Numbered from the stretch's first letter, positions 37,103 through 51,103 are shown. The stretch is DNA of 64,000 bases from Saururus chinensis (GCA_035235625.1 CP141146.1:3094501-3158500); one strand, 5' to 3'. A program made the numbers and translations. Notes: a model not told the origin generated them from the letters alone.

Positions 37103-39264
37103 GGAATTTGTTGCGGGTATTAAGCAGCGACCTCTTACTCCTCCATAGATCATTTCAAAATATTTCATGCTTTTGGATAGAAGAGCCACCTATGCTCATG
37201 TGGCGCCGGGATCTAGAGATTAGTTAATATTCTCATGATACTCTCTATCCTAACGCGCATAGCCTTGATAAGTGTCATTCGTTAGGGGCTAATCAGGGGT
37301 CTTGCCCTTCATTAGGGGCTCATCATGCTAAAATAGGAACCGTGCATCTGATTTCGAATTGGATTAATTTTGTGTAATTATCTAGTCAATGGAGCTCTAT
37401 CGGGGTGTCCAACAATAGCTCTGGACAACCAAAATACTCTTAAATCCCATACTCAATCAAAATATCTTAGACTTCCTAGACTCTGAAAAGAGCTATTTTC
37501 TTTTCAAATATTATATCCCAATGTTTATCCTTTTGAAAACCCTAGCTCCGCCTCTACAAGTCATGGGAGTGTCACTGTCAATGACTACAAAGGCAAGGTT
37601 GATTGCTCATTCTAATGATACAATTACCCCTTTCTTTGTTCCACTTTAGTGACTCGATCACCATGCTTATATGTCTTTTCAAAAATAATCTTGAGAATCC
37701 TCCTTTCAACAAGGACAAATCTACTAAAACTATCGTTCAAACGTATTGTATATATTCGCAATGAAACAGTGGCGAAACTAGTTTGTCTCTATCTCACACG
37801 CTCCAACATGTATAATTTATATCAAAATCATCGAATAAACATTTGATCAAACTATGATATATGAGGCAATTGTAAAGCATGTAGTATATAAAGTATTTCT
37901 GCTTCTAGTGGCTAATCATTCATCTAATTGAATATACATAATAACATTATAAACATACAATATATATAAATCATATTCAATCTCAACGATTAACCATTCG
38001 AAAAATCGAATATATCTGCGGAAATCATAAATCATAACTTGAAAGTAACTCAAACACATAACATGCAAGAGTCATATAAATATTAAGTTAAAATACAACC
38101 AAAGTTTATAATAAAGCCCCTACCTTGCTCTCCGCACGAGTTTAAAACCAATAAATCGGACACCATGAAATTGGATGTCCACTTCTGGGGTTCTGGAGGT
38201 CTCCAATCAGGAAAATAACCCCGCCACAACATCCAACATGCTCGATTTAGGTAAGAATGCTTCTTTAACGAAAGAAAACGGACTCAGATTGACTCTAGAA
38301 ACTCTTTCCGTGCCTATAGGCTATGGACAAAACCTCCCTTTAACCTGGAACATTTTGCTCTTTCCATGCCCATAGACTATGAACAGAACCTCCCCTTAGC
38401 TCGAGACACTTTTCTCACAACATGCCCGTAGGCGATGGATAAAACCTCCCCTTTCCCCCGGGATATTTTCCCCATATATGGTTGCTAACTCGAAGAATAG
38501 ATGCTTTCATTATGTAGAACGCACTCGAATTAGCTAAGAAAGTATTTTGAACGGAAGAAAACGGATATAGAACGACTCTAGAAACTCTTCCGGAAGAATG
38601 ATCGGAATTCAGAATTTATAAGAAAACCTCCCGAGCCGAAGGCATGTTGCATGCACATGCGTGCGACACGCGTCGCACATTTATTGGCTGAACCAATGGC
38701 ACCATTGCGCTTAACGCGAACCACAGGGCAACACCATCGCGCGGGTTTGTGCGGACCCGCAACGAGTCCGATAAGTGTCGTTCCGCACGGCGCTGCTCAC
38801 AAGCCGCAGCTTACGCCGCAGCTCGGCTCGGTTTGGCGCAAGCTACTGGCGTCATTGATGATGCCAACTATTTTGTCTGTTTCTTTTTTTTTAATAATAT
38901 TTCAATCAAATATAGTTCCAATTTTAAAACACGATATTTTCTTATGCCAAAATTAGAATTGTACATTCTTAGTACCTATGGACTCGTGTCGATGAGACCT
39001 TCGAAACTATACCTCACATGGGTAGGTTATCTCATATTTTAAAGTAGGCCTCACCCATGTGGCACTTTTCCCGAGGTCATAACTTTCACTCCCAACTTCC
39101 ATTTCGTGTGTTCTTAGGCTCATTATTCTCGTCTCACCGAGCTCTATCATACCTATATATAAACTCTCCAAATATTTGTTTCTAAATAATTTAAAATAAT
39201 TAAAAATTTATAAACTAGTTTTATTAGAGGCAGTACATCATACCGAAAATTTGCGGTCGTTACA
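36514..39264. mobile_element. Solo LTR (2.75 kb) inserted in copia
   Basis: Starts TGTCGCGCCCC and ends GGTCGTTACA, with flanks TTACA and TTATG (a 5-bp duplication altered by two transitions). Removing it joins the copia reading from VPY to YASAISCLIYVIVCTRPD. It contains a TA microsatellite at 37003-37102 and a line (TGAGTATTTTAAAATACTCA) that resembles one in the LTR at 46654-50871, so both belong to one broad family. No coding. Confidence 0.78.
37003..37102. repeat. (TA)n microsatellite
   Basis: About 100 bases of TA dinucleotides with a few ATGTA/ACATA interruptions, inside the solo LTR. Confidence 0.95.
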
Positions 39265-39890
39265 TTATGCGAGTGCAATCAGTTGTCTAATATATGTTAT
39301 TGTGTGCACCAGGCCAGATATTGACTAAGCAGTAAGTGTTGTTAGCATGTACATGACTACTTTAGGGAGTAAGCATTGAGATGTTATAAAGTGGATTCTG
39401 ATATATCTGAATGAGACAAAGAATGTTGTCATTTTATTTGAGCATGATGGAATATCAGCACATATAGCTGTATATGTAGATGCAAACTTTGTAGGTGATC
39501 TGGATAAGCATAAATCTACCACAGGATATGTGTTCACTTTTGCAAGTGGGGTAATTAGTTAGAGGTATAATCTCTAGGTAGTGATTACTTTATCAACAAT
39601 AGAGGCTGAATACATGGTTGTTCTAGAAGTAGCTAAAAAAGGCATATAGTTGAAGGGCTTGGTCAATAAAATTGAATTGAAGTGATATACATTTAGTGAA
39701 AAATCAAGTTTTATCATGCTAGGATAAAACATATTGCAGTAAAATACCATAAGAGAATATGTGTGAAATGGGGAAATTAATTTTTAAAAGGTAAATACAA
39801 AAGATAATACTGTAGATATGTTAACGAACCCGGTGACCACAGAAAAGTTTAAGTATTACTTGAGCTTGATTAATCTCACAAGATATTGAA
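39265..39890 (+). pseudogene. Ty1/copia fragment: RNase H end of pol
   Basis: Encodes YASAISCLIY, CTRPDID, VSVVSMYM, HIAVYVDANFVGDLDKHKST then TGYVFTF, and STIEAEYM, the copia RNase H region, with several stops. Near 39815 it encodes DMLTNPV and KFKYYL, the C-terminal end of copia pol. This closes the copia element that begins near 28576. Confidence 0.85.
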
Positions 39891-40400
39891 GATCATATTG
39901 CACCCAGTTAGGGTGTGGAAGGAGTTGCTTAGGGCCATAGGTAGAGAATGCAAGGACATAGGTAAGTGTGGATGATTCTCCTAGGTAACTTAACATAATG
40001 AAGTCAAGGTAGAGATTATTGTACATGATTTGAGATAATCCGTAAAGAAATGGGTTGATATATAAAGATATGTTGTTATATTTATCTTTAATAGTACTTA
40101 TTTTTTCCTTATATCTTGCCTTAAGGACTTCTTGTTATGTGGGTAGTCTTTTAATGCTATTATATTCTTATTTCTTGTCTTATGTGAGAGAGAAGGTGAG
40201 AAAGATGGGCCATTCGGTTCTTTCTCAAATAATAATAAAAAGGCTCTCTCCGATTTTAAACATAAGCACCTTGCCGAACAACATAACTTTCGTATTTTAC
40301 TTTGTTTATTTTTTATTTTACTTTATATTTAAATTATATTATTATCAAAATTCTACATATTTACATCTAGAAGATGCTTAGAGCCAATCCTGGGAACTAC
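39891..40400 (+). mobile_element. Probable copia 3' untranslated region and LTR
   Basis: It follows the pol end directly. A purine stretch (GTGTGGAAGGAG near 39911) could be the polypurine tract. No matching 5' LTR is present, since the element is 5'-truncated, so the LTR limits cannot be set. Confidence 0.4.
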
Positions 40401-40824
40401 ATGCAAGTTTCTGCGTGAGGTAGCTTTGTTTGATCGCTACGTATGCTTTCTCCGTTAATTTTGTTTCTATCACTTGATTTACTTTGGTTTTTTGCTAAGC
40501 TTTTTTGGGTTCTCTAGCACTTCTCTTTTTTTAAAAAAATATAATTCGGGTAAAAAGTGTAAGTATTGACATGTAGAAAGAGTGGGCCCAAGCACATGTT
40601 GGAGAAATAGACGCATTTTTTCCTTATATGCCCCTTTCTTGGCAGTTGGCACAGGTGCCGACATCTACGTAATCCCGACCACGTACCAAATGTTCATGAC
40701 ATGCGCTGAAAATAATTAAAAGAAAGGCCAAAGCCAACCATGAATGAATTTTCATAGAATTAATTACACTACTATTGCATAGTTACAAAAGAATAGAATT
40801 TAGATACAAGAAGAAAGAGAGTCA
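40401..40824. other. 3' flank of TyDC4
   Basis: AT-rich, no gene. The last ~75 bases (CATAGTTACAAAAGAATAGA) are related to the 3' flanks of TyDC1 and TyDC2. Confidence 0.5.
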
Positions 40825-42369
40825 TCAGCAGCAGTGGAGCCCATTGCCGGCAGTTGAGGCCAGGAGCAGGGCATCTGCGTGCTCCTGCACTGCCTTCCAG
40901 GCCAGGTTGACATGGTGCTCCTCCGTGAGGGTGGCCCCAACCGCAAACCGGATCATGTAGACTCCGCCCACTACCGCGTGAGTCATGTACGCCTTGCCCG
41001 ACGAGTTGATCGACTCCAGGAGCCTGCTGTTGAGCTCGTTCGCCTCCTCTTCCCCGGCCAAGTCCACGGACGGCGGAAGGAGGCGGAAGCAGACCATGGC
41101 GAAGTTTCGGGGTACAACCAGCTCGAACCTCCTGTCCTTGGCCACGAGACCCTCCAACATCTTGGCCATCTTCACGTGTTTCCTAAGGAAGGTGCGCAAG
41201 TTGGCCACCCCGTAGCTCCGCAACACCATCCACAGCTTCAGCGCCCTGAACCTCCTGCTCAGCGCGATCTGCCAGTCCTTGTAGTCCACCACCTGCTTCG
41301 TCTCGGTAGCCTTGTTGCGGAGATATTCCGGGTTGGTGGAGAGTGCCTTGACCAGGGCGCTGGGGTCCTTGACCCACATGCAGCAGCAGTCGAGGGTGGT
41401 GAAGAACCACTTGTGGGCGTTGAAGCTCAAGGAGTCGGCATCTTCCACTCCGTCGATGAAATGCCTAAACTCCGGGCAGATGCAAGCGCTGCCGGCGTAT
41501 GCCGCATCTACGTGGACCCACATGCCGTACTCTTTGGCCACCTTGCAGAGGGGTCCCAACGGGTCGACCGCCGTGGAAGACGTGGTGCCGACAGTAGCGC
41601 ACAGGAAGAGTGGGAGGAGGCCGTTGGCCAGGTCCTGTTCGATGGCGGCTTGGAGATTGGCAGGCGATAGTCCAAAGTGGTCAGACTTTGAGGTCTTGAC
41701 AGCGCGGAAGTTGGCGGGGTGGATGCCGGCTATTTGAGCGGCCTTCTGGAGTGCGCAGTGGGTCTGATCGGATCCGTAGACAACAAGGCGGCCGATGTGC
41801 TCGCGGCCAATGCGGTTAAGAAGGCGGTCGCGGGCAGCTGTGAGGGTGCAGAGGATGCCTTCACAGGTAGTGCCCTGCAGGACACCGCTGCCTCCGCCAG
41901 AGAAGAGGAAGGTGCTGGGTAGCTTGAGCATCTTGCCCAGCCAGTCCATGACGATGGTTTCAAGCTCGGTGGCGGCCGGGGAGCTCATCCAGTTGAAGCC
42001 CACGACGTTGAAGCCAGTGCTGAGCATCTCTCCCAAGAAGCCGGCCGTGCTGCCACTGGAGGGGAAGTAGGCGAAGTAGTTGGGGCTCTGCCAGTGGGTG
42101 ATACCAGGGATAATATGGGACTGAACGTCTTGGAGGATGGATTCAATGGACTCCGGCTGGTTGGGGGCAGAGTCCGGGAGGAGCTTCTTGAGATAGCCAG
42201 GCTCCACCTTGCTGCGAACCGGGTACTTCTCGATGTCCTGGTAGTAGTCGGCAAGGAAGTCGACGACCATGTGGCCCTGCCTCCGGAAATCCTCCGGGTC
42301 CAAAGGATTCACCTGAGGGGCAGCTGCGGGGTTGTTGCCCAAGAAGACATCGGCGTGGAGGCTTCCCAT
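40825..42369 (-). CDS. TYDC: Tyrosine decarboxylase, copy 4 (intact)
   Basis: A 514-aa single-exon enzyme with all catalytic residues (His204, Asp288, Lys320, Tyr363, Ser371). The start is unambiguous: an in-frame TAA lies eight codons before MGSLHAD. It ends with two TGA codons in a row. Copy-specific changes include Gln44, Asp66, Ser161 (within the glycine-rich SGGGGG loop, here SGGGSG), Leu271, Ser448, Ala493 and Ala504. It shares His217, Gln240, Lys397 and Leu489 with TyDC5. Ser161 sits near the PLP phosphate-side loop in this family, so a mild effect on activity is possible; this is inference. Confidence 0.95.
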   Translation of the reverse strand: MGSLHADVFLGNNPAAAPQVNPLDPEDFRRQGHMVVDFLADYYQDIEKYPVRSKVEPGYLKKLLPDSAPNQPESIESILQDVQSHIIPGITHWQSPNYFAYFPSSGSTAGFLGEMLSTGFNVVGFNWMSSPAATELETIVMDWLGKMLKLPSTFLFSGGGSGVLQGTTCEGILCTLTAARDRLLNRIGREHIGRLVVYGSDQTHCALQKAAQIAGIHPANFRAVKTSKSDHFGLSPANLQAAIEQDLANGLLPLFLCATVGTTSSTAVDPLGPLCKVAKEYGMWVHVDAAYAGSACICPEFRHFIDGVEDADSLSFNAHKWFFTTLDCCCMWVKDPSALVKALSTNPEYLRNKATETKQVVDYKDWQIALSRRFRALKLWMVLRSYGVANLRTFLRKHVKMAKMLEGLVAKDRRFELVVPRNFAMVCFRLLPPSVDLAGEEEANELNSRLLESINSSGKAYMTHAVVGGVYMIRFAVGATLTEEHHVNLAWKAVQEHADALLLASTAGNGLHCC

Positions 42370-42680
42370 GTTTCCTACCGCTTAGATGATGCTCAAGCTG
42401 AATGCTAAGTAAGCTATTTCGATGTACGTGTCAGCTTTGTAGAAGCTGGGTTTGCTTGATTGAATGAGCCGAAGATACAATGAAGTGAAGAGGGCAAGAG
42501 GAGGAAATCCCAGAAAGAAAGAAAGAAAGAATGAATGAATGAAAGAATGATGGAGGCGTTATGGATGATGGGGAGATCGGAGGAGCTTAAATAGGGGGGA
42601 GATTAGTCAGTGTGCTAAAGAGGAAGAGGGGACGAAAGTCGAGGGTGCTTGACCAAATTGCAAACGTGAAAGTGCAAGTA
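42370..42680 (-). promoter_or_regulatory. TyDC4 leader, TATA-like box and W-box block
   Basis: A TATA-like TATTTAA (- strand) at 42587-42593 lies about 220 bases upstream of the ATG. The leader is longer than in TyDC1-3 owing to extra bases near 42417-42445 and expanded GAAA/GAAT runs at 42515-42548. TTGACCAAATTGCAAACGTG begins at 42649 with an intact W-box core. Confidence 0.6.
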
Positions 42681-43186
42681 CATGCGCAAACAAAGAAGAC
42701 AGAGTAATTCAGCTTTGAACTGTGCTGTTGTGGTCTGCTTTATTTATTTTATGAAGACGGCGAGTGGGCGGAAGGCGCAAGTTGGGTGAGTCAGGTTGGA
42801 GATGATCTTTTGGTGATCAGTCGTACAAGGTGTGTGCTTGGTGACTGCTGACTCCTACATTTCATACAATTTTTTAAAAAACTTTATTTTACAAATTCAT
42901 TGGTCAGTTGCTTTAAGTATACCTAACGTATTTATAGTTTGTCATATCTACTACTCCCTCTGCCTTAAACCAAGGTGACTGACTGCTTCCTCCAAAGACA
43001 TCTTACAATTTGAAGATTCTGTCTAATTTATAATTTAATGGGACAATTGAAAGTCTATGTAGTCATAGTTTTTATGGTCAAAATAATGCGTTTTTTTAAC
43101 AAAAAAATTAATGCAGGGAATTATTACTGGAAAATAGTTGAACATCGTCGTTGAGGCATTTCGTCAAACGGCGGCCGGTGGATAAG
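42681..43186. other. TyDC4 upstream spacer, proximal part
   Basis: Homologous to the TyDC1 and TyDC2 upstream DNA. Near 42951 is the left end of a Stowaway-like MITE (TACTCCCTCTGCC) whose body is deleted. It ends at the LTR insertion at 43187; the same spacer resumes at 53105. Confidence 0.6.
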
Positions 43187-43763
43187 TGATGCACCCTTTT
43201 TAAAATCCAACTGCAAACAGAAAGTTATAACAGAAAGGAAGAGAATAATAGAAGTATCAAAGCCTCAAGAGAGTAATTCTAATAAACTTTCATCAACCAA
43301 TATTAAGAAGTTGTAAAATATATATCAATCTATGCTTATGTAGAAGTGCAATCTTGCAGTACCCATTACATCCACACCCGAATCCACAAGGTCTTCAATT
43401 AATCCTACGGAACATTACATCTATCAAGTAAAGAAACCGAAGCTAACAAGCAACTTAAATCCACGAGCTCAAATCACAGAGAATTCCTCCATGAGTTGAT
43501 TTTTCCAGCCTCTTTCTAAATCAGTCTTCAATAACTATATATGCCATCAGCCCATTTTGCCCTATATGTTGAACCATTCGATGACAGTGATGCTTTGTTT
43601 GCAGCTTCTTTCCTATTTCTACTGATATCAAGTTCTTCTATTCTTAGACTAACTAAAATAACTGTTTGGTGGAGGAGAAAAGATAAATTTACCCTCCCTA
43701 CAAACCAGTGTTTGATGAAATGCCAAAGAGACCTCTGTTCTCTTGTTTATTCTACCTGCATCA
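43187..43763 (-). repeat. 3' LTR of the 43-53 kb gypsy element
   Basis: 577 bp, clearly related to 52551-53099 but with many substitutions and small indels, so the insertion is old. Confidence 0.85.
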
Positions 43764-43899
43764 GATTCCTCTCTCTCACCGAAGCTCGACCTCGAGCTCA
43801 AGGGGTAGCTGGTCCTGCAATGGTCGGTTCTTCTTCCCCAAAATATGAATATAAGTAAGAAACATTGAAGGTTTTAGAAATAGCCAAATATGGGGGAAG

Positions 43900-44940
43900 A
43901 TCAACAATATAAGTGTTACTGTTAATCTTTTGCCGGATACAATATGAACCCACTTTCTTTTGAGTTAACTTAGTGTATCATGAAGGAAGCCATTTTTTTC
44001 ATAGGTAAACCATGACAAGATCCCCTTCCTCAAATATCAGCTCTCCTCGTTTTCTATCTGTCGTAGCTTTGTAACGAATATTGGATCTCCAAGCTGGTAG
44101 CAGACTTCTTGATGGATAGCATAAAATTTGTTTACTATATTTACTGCAATAGGATGTTCTCCTACTTGTTTAAGGTGCATCATCAAATCTAGTGTGTGTT
44201 TGGGGTTGAAACCATGCACAATTTGAAAGGAGGACCATCCTATTGATCTATTAACTGAGGAGTTATAAGCGAATTTTGCTTAAGGTACTCCTAGATCCCA
44301 CTATTTTGGAGTAGAGCCTGAGATACACCGCAGTAAATTTCCAAGTGCATGTTCACAACTTTTGTTTGTCCATCTGTTTGTGGATGACATGTGCTACTAA
44401 ATTGAAGAGTAGTTCCCAATCGCTTCCACAAAGTTTGCCAAAAGTGGCTCAAGAATCTAAAGTCTCTGTCAGAAGTAATAGTTCTAAGCAGTCCATGTAA
44501 TTTGACAATGTCTTTGAAGAAGATCATGACTACATGTATTGCATATGTAGTTTTCTTTTATGGCAAAAAGTGCACCATTTTGGAGAAATTGATCTACAAC
44601 GACAAATATTGAATCAACACCCCTTTGTGTCTTTGGCAATTTTAGGACAAAGTCCATGGAGATGTCATCCCTAAGTTGATTGGGAACATACAAGGGGTAT
44701 AAACCAGTGTTCTGTACATGACTTTTCGCTTATTGACAGATATAACAATGCTTGATAATTTTTCCAACATCTCTTTTGATAAATGGCCAGTAATACATTT
44801 CCTTCACAAGTGCTTCAATTTTGCCTCTGCAGGAATGGCCATATAGTCCACTATTGTGTAGTTCTCCAATTAACCAGTGACACAGTGAACTCTCAGGGAT
44901 ACAAAGTTGATTTCCCTTGTATAAAAATCCACCTATCAAA
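43900..44940 (-). pseudogene. Gypsy integrase remnant
   Basis: The minus strand reads the zinc-binding region (HNSGLYGHSCRGK, then CYICQ) at 44870-44730. The core follows: [20 protein letters not shown] near 44660, [13 protein letters not shown] near 44460 and [13 protein letters not shown] near 44380. Then come HGFNP and a C-terminal stretch near 43960-43880 (VDLPPYLAISKTFNVSYLY) like the end of chromovirus integrase. Stops interrupt it. Confidence 0.85.
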
Positions 44941-45049
44941 TGAAATTCTTATTGTGGGATAGAACTATCAAGGCAAACTCTCCATTTATCTTGAAAATTC
45001 TTATCTTCAGCATATAAGTATCATTGGCAGTCAATCCCAAAAACTTCAT

Positions 45050-46340
45050 TCTTCAAAGTTGTCAAGAGTGTCGCCCTTTGACTCAATGCATCAATTGCTT
45101 GATTTAACCTACCCGATTTATGTAGAATAACAAATGCATACTCTTGGAGTTGGGTGACCCATTGGGCATGCAGCCTATCCAACATGTTTTGACTATTCAG
45201 ATTCTAAAGAGAATCATGATCAGTGTGTAAAATGAACTCTTTAAGAACTAGATAATGTCTCCAATGTTTCTGAGACTGCACCAAAGCAAAAGGCTCCAAC
45301 TTGTAGGCCGACCACTTTATTCTAACTTCAAATAATTTCTTGCTAAAGTAGGCTATAAGTCATCCTTCTTGAGATAACACAACCCCTATTCCCACCTCTA
45401 ATGCATTGCATTCAACCTCAAAGACTTTGTTGAAGTCCGGTAAAGCCAAAATAGGAGCATCAGTCAATTTCCTTTTAAGTAGTTGAAAATTGCTTTGAGT
45501 ATCTTTAGTCCACATGAATTTGTCTTTATTTAAACATCCAGTCAAGGGAATAGCTATAGAACTGATGTTACAGACAAAGCTCCTATAAAAAGATGCAAGT
45601 CCATGAAAACTTCAGACATCACTTGTTGATTTCGGAGTTGGCCAGTCTTGGATAGCTTTAATTTTGCTTTGATCCACCTGAATTCCTTGAGAGTTGGCGA
45701 CACAACCCAAGAACACTAACTAATCTGTGGCAAAGGTATATTTCTTAAGGTTAATAAGCAATGAATGTTGTTGCAAGGCCTCAAATACCTCAACCGAATA
45801 TTGCTTTACATTAGAACTATAGACCAAAATATCATCAAAATATACAACGATAAACCTTCCCAAAAATGGCTTTAGAACTTGGGTCATTAGTCTCATAAAT
45901 ATACTAGGGGCATTGGTTAGTTCGAAAGGCATACACCATATTCATACAATCTCTCTTTGGTTTAAAAGTAGTTTTCCATTCATCCCATGAACGTATCCTA
46001 ATCTGATGGTAACCACTATGCATATCTATCATGGAAAAGACCCTTGATCCAGCTAGAACATCCAGCATGTCATCAAGAATTGGAATTGGAAATTGGTACT
46101 TAATGATTATTTTGTTGATTGCCCGTCTATCAACACACATGCGCCAAGTCTCATCCTTCTTTAGAACCAATAAAGTTGGCACTGCATAAGGGCAGAGGCT
46201 CTCTCGTATTAGTCCTTACTCCATTAAATCTTTCACTTGCCATTGCAACTCAGCATGTTCTAAGGGACTCATGCGCTAATGGGACAAGTGAGGCAAAGAT
46301 GTCCCCAGTACCAGATCAATTAGATGTTGTATCTCACACA
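45050..46340 (-). pseudogene. Gypsy reverse transcriptase and RNase H remnant
   Basis: The minus strand reads [20 protein letters not shown] near 46135, [15 protein letters not shown] near 46040, then FIVVYFDDILVYSS near 45850 (the RT YFDD catalytic box, still intact) and the RNase H start TDAPILALPDFNKVFEVECNA, cut here as TDAPILALPDFNKVF, near 45450. Frame changes and stops (for example at 45360) make it non-functional. Confidence 0.88.
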
Positions 46341-46653
46341 TGGGAGGCAATTGAAGTGGGTGCTCATCATCCACCAAACATTTATATCTATCCAGCAACT
46401 TTTACACTTCAGTTTGGAGTTGCAGGTGTACTAGAGAAGCTGATTCCTTACTTTTGTTGACTAACACAAATACAATTTTTGTCTCTCTTAGGTCTTTCCT
46501 GATGTATTGAACTAACAGCAAAGTTTTCACTTTTGGCCGTCTTGTTGCTTCTTTTGAAGTTGCTCTATTGACAATTTGATCACGCTTACCATTTCTGGAA
46601 ACCTTTTGAAGTGGAACTTCTGACTTCTCTTCCACTGGTTGAGCAAGCTAGTA

Positions 46654-49600
46654 TGTAATGCCCAAGATTTTTCATCATATGTTCTTTAAAATTCAAGGAA
46701 TTTTTTTGCAATATAACAATTGTAAATCAGGAAAAATAACGACTACGAAACCTTAAAATTAGTTTTATAGTTTAAAACATCACACATTAATTTTTTCCAT
46801 ACAAATTTTTACTTATTCGATCAAACATCATATGACCAAACCAAACATCCTCAGGTGCTATTAAAAAATAAGCGTACGAATAAATTACTATGATCATAAA
46901 CTTTAAATACGAATCTCTCCCAAGCATCCCTGAATGCAAGTCTCATAACAATCCATAGTCTAATCCAAATTATAAATCCAGAAAGTATAAACACTTAAAT
47001 TCTCATCTCACCCAATATATTAGATCATGGCACAAAATAATACTCGCAATGAGTCAAAGATACCCGAGTAAAAAAGAATCAATTCACCGCTAAAACAAGC
47101 ATCCATCTCCAGGAGCTCTCTGTCACAACCTGCAAAAGCCCCCCGAACAACTGGGCTAAAAATAGGGTAATGAGTATTTTCATACTCAGTAGGAAATACC
47201 TAATAGGGGAGTTCCAAACAGTGAACTTAGTAAGTCCATACATAAATATGTTTATGCAACTGAAGCATAAAGTAGGTGGGCATATAATAATCATGCACAT
47301 ACGCATACAATTATGCCAAAAACATACAATCAAACTAATCTTACACATACACTCTTAATCATAGTTGTACAAACTTACTCATACAATTTACACATGCTTG
47401 TATGAGCTTACTCGTACAATCTTACTCTTAAACAAACACATAAAATCTTGTTCAAAATCAAACTCTTACAGTCTTGCTCGGAATTATACTCTTACGGTCA
47501 TACTCAGAAACATACATACGCACTCATACTTTACATATACTATCAATCACTGAAGCTCATTACAACTAATAAGCTCTAGCATCGAAATGAAAATAAATGT
47601 CACTCGGGCATCACCTTAACCTCCAGTGAGTAACTAGACGCCTTCGAAGGCAAGGCACACCAATGTTCATGGGGCTTAGGATCAAACAGGTAAGAGAAGT
47701 TCTATGATACTACTTACCTAAGCACGCAAACATAAACACCAACACATTAGGGGTCATAAAATTGCCCACACTTTAGGGATCTTATAGTGTCAGTGCCACT
47801 CTTGGGCAGAAATCATACAGTGCCACTCTTAGACAGAATCATATAACACTCTCAATAGAGCATCAAATATCTGGGCTCAACGAAGCACACAAACCAAAAC
47901 GAAAACATACATTGCTTTCACAAGAGCATCAGACGTCTAGAGCTCAATATAGCATAATTTTGTCCATAGCAAGAAATGAGAAATGCTAAGCCGACTCATT
48001 ATTGGCTAGCTCAAACATGAAACTTAATTCGTCGAAACCCTTAGGTCTTAAACTCACAATGCTATCATTATCTTTGCTTATAATTCAAGTCTGAATTAAG
48101 TAAGTTATGCGGTACAATTATGCCACAAAAACTCTCAAACATACAATGCTCCACTGATCAAACCAAAGCTGAGCCTAATCCAAAACCCTAATTCGTTAGG
48201 GCAACAGACTTCATTTAACTTATTCATCTCATGATCATAACTCACTGTACTTCAAATCCTTACATATTCATACAGTCTCCGCCATCCACCTTCTAGCCAA
48301 CACACCTTACTCGAATGTCAGGAAACTGAGCTCCTCAGAGCCAATCCCAGTTATCACCCTCTTACTTATACCCCACTTATTATGCTTACTTTTCACTTCA
48401 TAATTTGTACATTATGCTTGTAAAATTATGCAACACTCTTACTGCCTAACAATGCTCCAACATATGCTCCAATCCAAACCGATATATTCCAATCCTTGCC
48501 TGTCAAATTACTTACATCCTCTATCTTTTGTCATATATACACTTACACATCCACATTCAACTCCATGCCAAACCCTTTGTCACCTCTTACCATCCATCAC
48601 CCATACTTCTGCCCACACACACATACACATATTCATTGCACAGGGATATAGCCATCATACATACTTTCATACACACAATTACATGCATAGCTTACCAACA
48701 TACTAACTATCCATCATTAGCACATACACAATCCACATACGTAGCTTACAAACATACTCGCTAGCCATCACTAGCATACACATAAATCAACCATACTTAG
48801 AGCTCACATGAATGTCATAACATAGCATAATTTATCCTCTTACATCAAGCAAGTAAATCATGATTTAACATCAAAGCATTCAATCATATAATCCTAACAT
48901 GTTGCTACACATTCAAGCCATGCTATTATGAAACTACGAGTTCAAAGTTCCCCTACCTCGTAATCCATGACGTTTTTATGGAGTTAGCATCCAAAAGCTT
49001 TGCCAAGTTGAGAGAGCTACTGTCCCAAGGGTTTAGGAAGTGCTAGAAGTACACGCGACTAAATGGGCTGACACAAATAAATGCAGCAAAATCCACGATT
49101 AACGATGGCACACTAGGGCAGTCGGGAGAAAGGTCATGCTAACAAAAATGACAAGTACGACTGGAAGTCAATGTGTACTTACTGAAGGCCAACCGATAGC
49201 TGGGAAGTACTCGGCTGGCCGGAAAACATTGAAATTGTCCGCGGATAACACCCAACAACGGCAATTTCCCGTCAACAAGGACCTACATAAGGGTCGAGGG
49301 CATGGAGCAACACTTGAGGACAGGGGAGAGGTATAAAAGGGCTCTGATGTCAACTCCATTCCGAGGCAGAGCCAACCAATGTTCAAATGGCCTGAATGCG
49401 ATGCCTAAACCCTAAACCGTACGCGCGGCTATATGCACACGCAGCCCAAAGGGGTGGGAGAGAGGGCTAGACGGAGTTGGACCAAGGCTCGGAAGGGGCA
49501 GTAGGCTCATGCCCAAGGGTGGTGACTGACAAAGATGACTTTTGCCGTTGTCGTGCCAATGTAGGCTGACTAGAGGCCAATCGGCATTTGGATGAGGTGG

Positions 49601-50871
49601 GATGGTAAGAGGGAAAAAAGTGGTGCTATTAGTGAGGTCAGGTACATAATCAACATAAGGGGAGCCTGGCTCATGCTAAAAAAGAGGGGTGGTACCGCGC
49701 TAGGGCGGCCAACCATCTCCAAGCTGAGACCCGCCGAACTAAGGTGGTCCAAAGGGTGTTTGGCTTCCAACGATGCTACGGTGGTTCAAAATGGCAAAAA
49801 ACCCAAGGGACATAGGGAGGAGCAGGGGGTTACCAGCGGCTTTAGCCAGGTTCTCCATGGCTCGAGTGGAGCTGGTCCGGTGGAGGGCAAAGGCTCTCGG
49901 TGGCAGCAGCCCTCCGGTGCCCCAACACAGTGAGAAAACACCAATCATGAAGAGGGGCAGACCTCAGCAAAGGAGAGATGGAGGGGACGAAGGAAGAACC
50001 AGTCTAGGGAAAATATCCACACATCATCACCCATATGGGGCTGAGCTAGACCTAGGTCCGATCAGCCAAGTCCAGCATTTGGCTAGCTGCAATAGTTAGA
50101 ACACCCAAAACGGGAACATGTGGAAAACAAAGGACTGGAAGGGACGAAAACGAGGGAGCCAAAGCAGGTGGGGCTAGGCTGGGTGGGGTTGGCCTTGGCC
50201 ATCGCCAGGAAAATCCCATGGTGTCCATCCGACTAACTCTGGCTGCGCCAAAAATCAAAATAGAGAGGAAGAGAGGGGCAGTCAGAGGGGAAAATAGGGC
50301 GGTTACAGATGGCAAAGTTCACCAAGGTGCCGGCCTTGCCGTCGTTAGCTTGTGGCTGGCCGTATGAAGGGCAAACATAGCCCACTGGCCACAGCCATAG
50401 GACGAGACAAAGAGAGGGAAGAGAAATAAGGGGAAAACGGGGCAGAGCGTGGAGGCTGAGCCAGGCTAGGGTGGTGCTGGATAGGTAGCCATGCCGTCGC
50501 CAGATCGAGGCCGGCTGGCAACAAGCCGGTGGTGTTGCCTCCAGCTCAGGCACATGAGAGAGGGGGGCTGCTATGTTTTTCTGGTCTCTTTCAGATCGGG
50601 CTCGACCGAGCCCAATCTGTTTTCTCTTTTTTATCTTTTCTCTTCTCTCACTTTCTACATTCTTTCTTTTCTCTTCTCTTACTTTTTCACACCGAAAGCG
50701 CCTATCCAGGCCCATGGCCTATAATTAAACCCCACAACCCACTCTACAGGTACGAATATTGAGGTCAAATATGAAAATAAAAATATGCCAAAATGTCACA
50801 TTTTCTCGCTAAAAATAATTAAAAAATAGCAAGAAAATCACATAAAATCAAAAAAAATCCGAGACATTATA
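46654..50871. mobile_element. Solo LTR (4.2 kb) inside the gypsy element
   Basis: Starts TGTAATGCCCAAGATTTT and ends CCGAGACATTATA, a worn TG...CA inverted end. The gypsy gag-pol sequence stops at its left edge and resumes at its right edge. TAGTA occurs just outside the left end and three bases beyond the right end, so the target duplication is not fully settled. No coding frames are credible. 49100-50720 is notably richer in GC. It shares the line TGAGTATTTTCATACTCAGT with the 36.5 kb LTR in altered form. Confidence 0.7.
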
Positions 50872-51103
50872 ATGTAGTAGAGTAATTCGAACTCCTTTGA
50901 ATATAAATTGGTAAATGTTTTCTCTTCCATCATGCAAAGTGTGTGGATCATACTTCCATGGCCTTCCCAAGAGAATATGGCAAGCATTCATATCTATGAC
51001 ATCGCATAAGATTTTGTCTTTGTATGACTTGCCTTTAGTGAAAGGAACTAAACACTATTCTATAACTCATAGCTCTCCAACATCCTTGATCCATCCCAAA
51101 GAC

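Noticed and set aside
49136-50715. Frames of 60-160 codons in the GC-richer part of the 4.2 kb solo LTR
   Set aside because: They overlap on both strands with biased composition and no domain; the region is LTR DNA.
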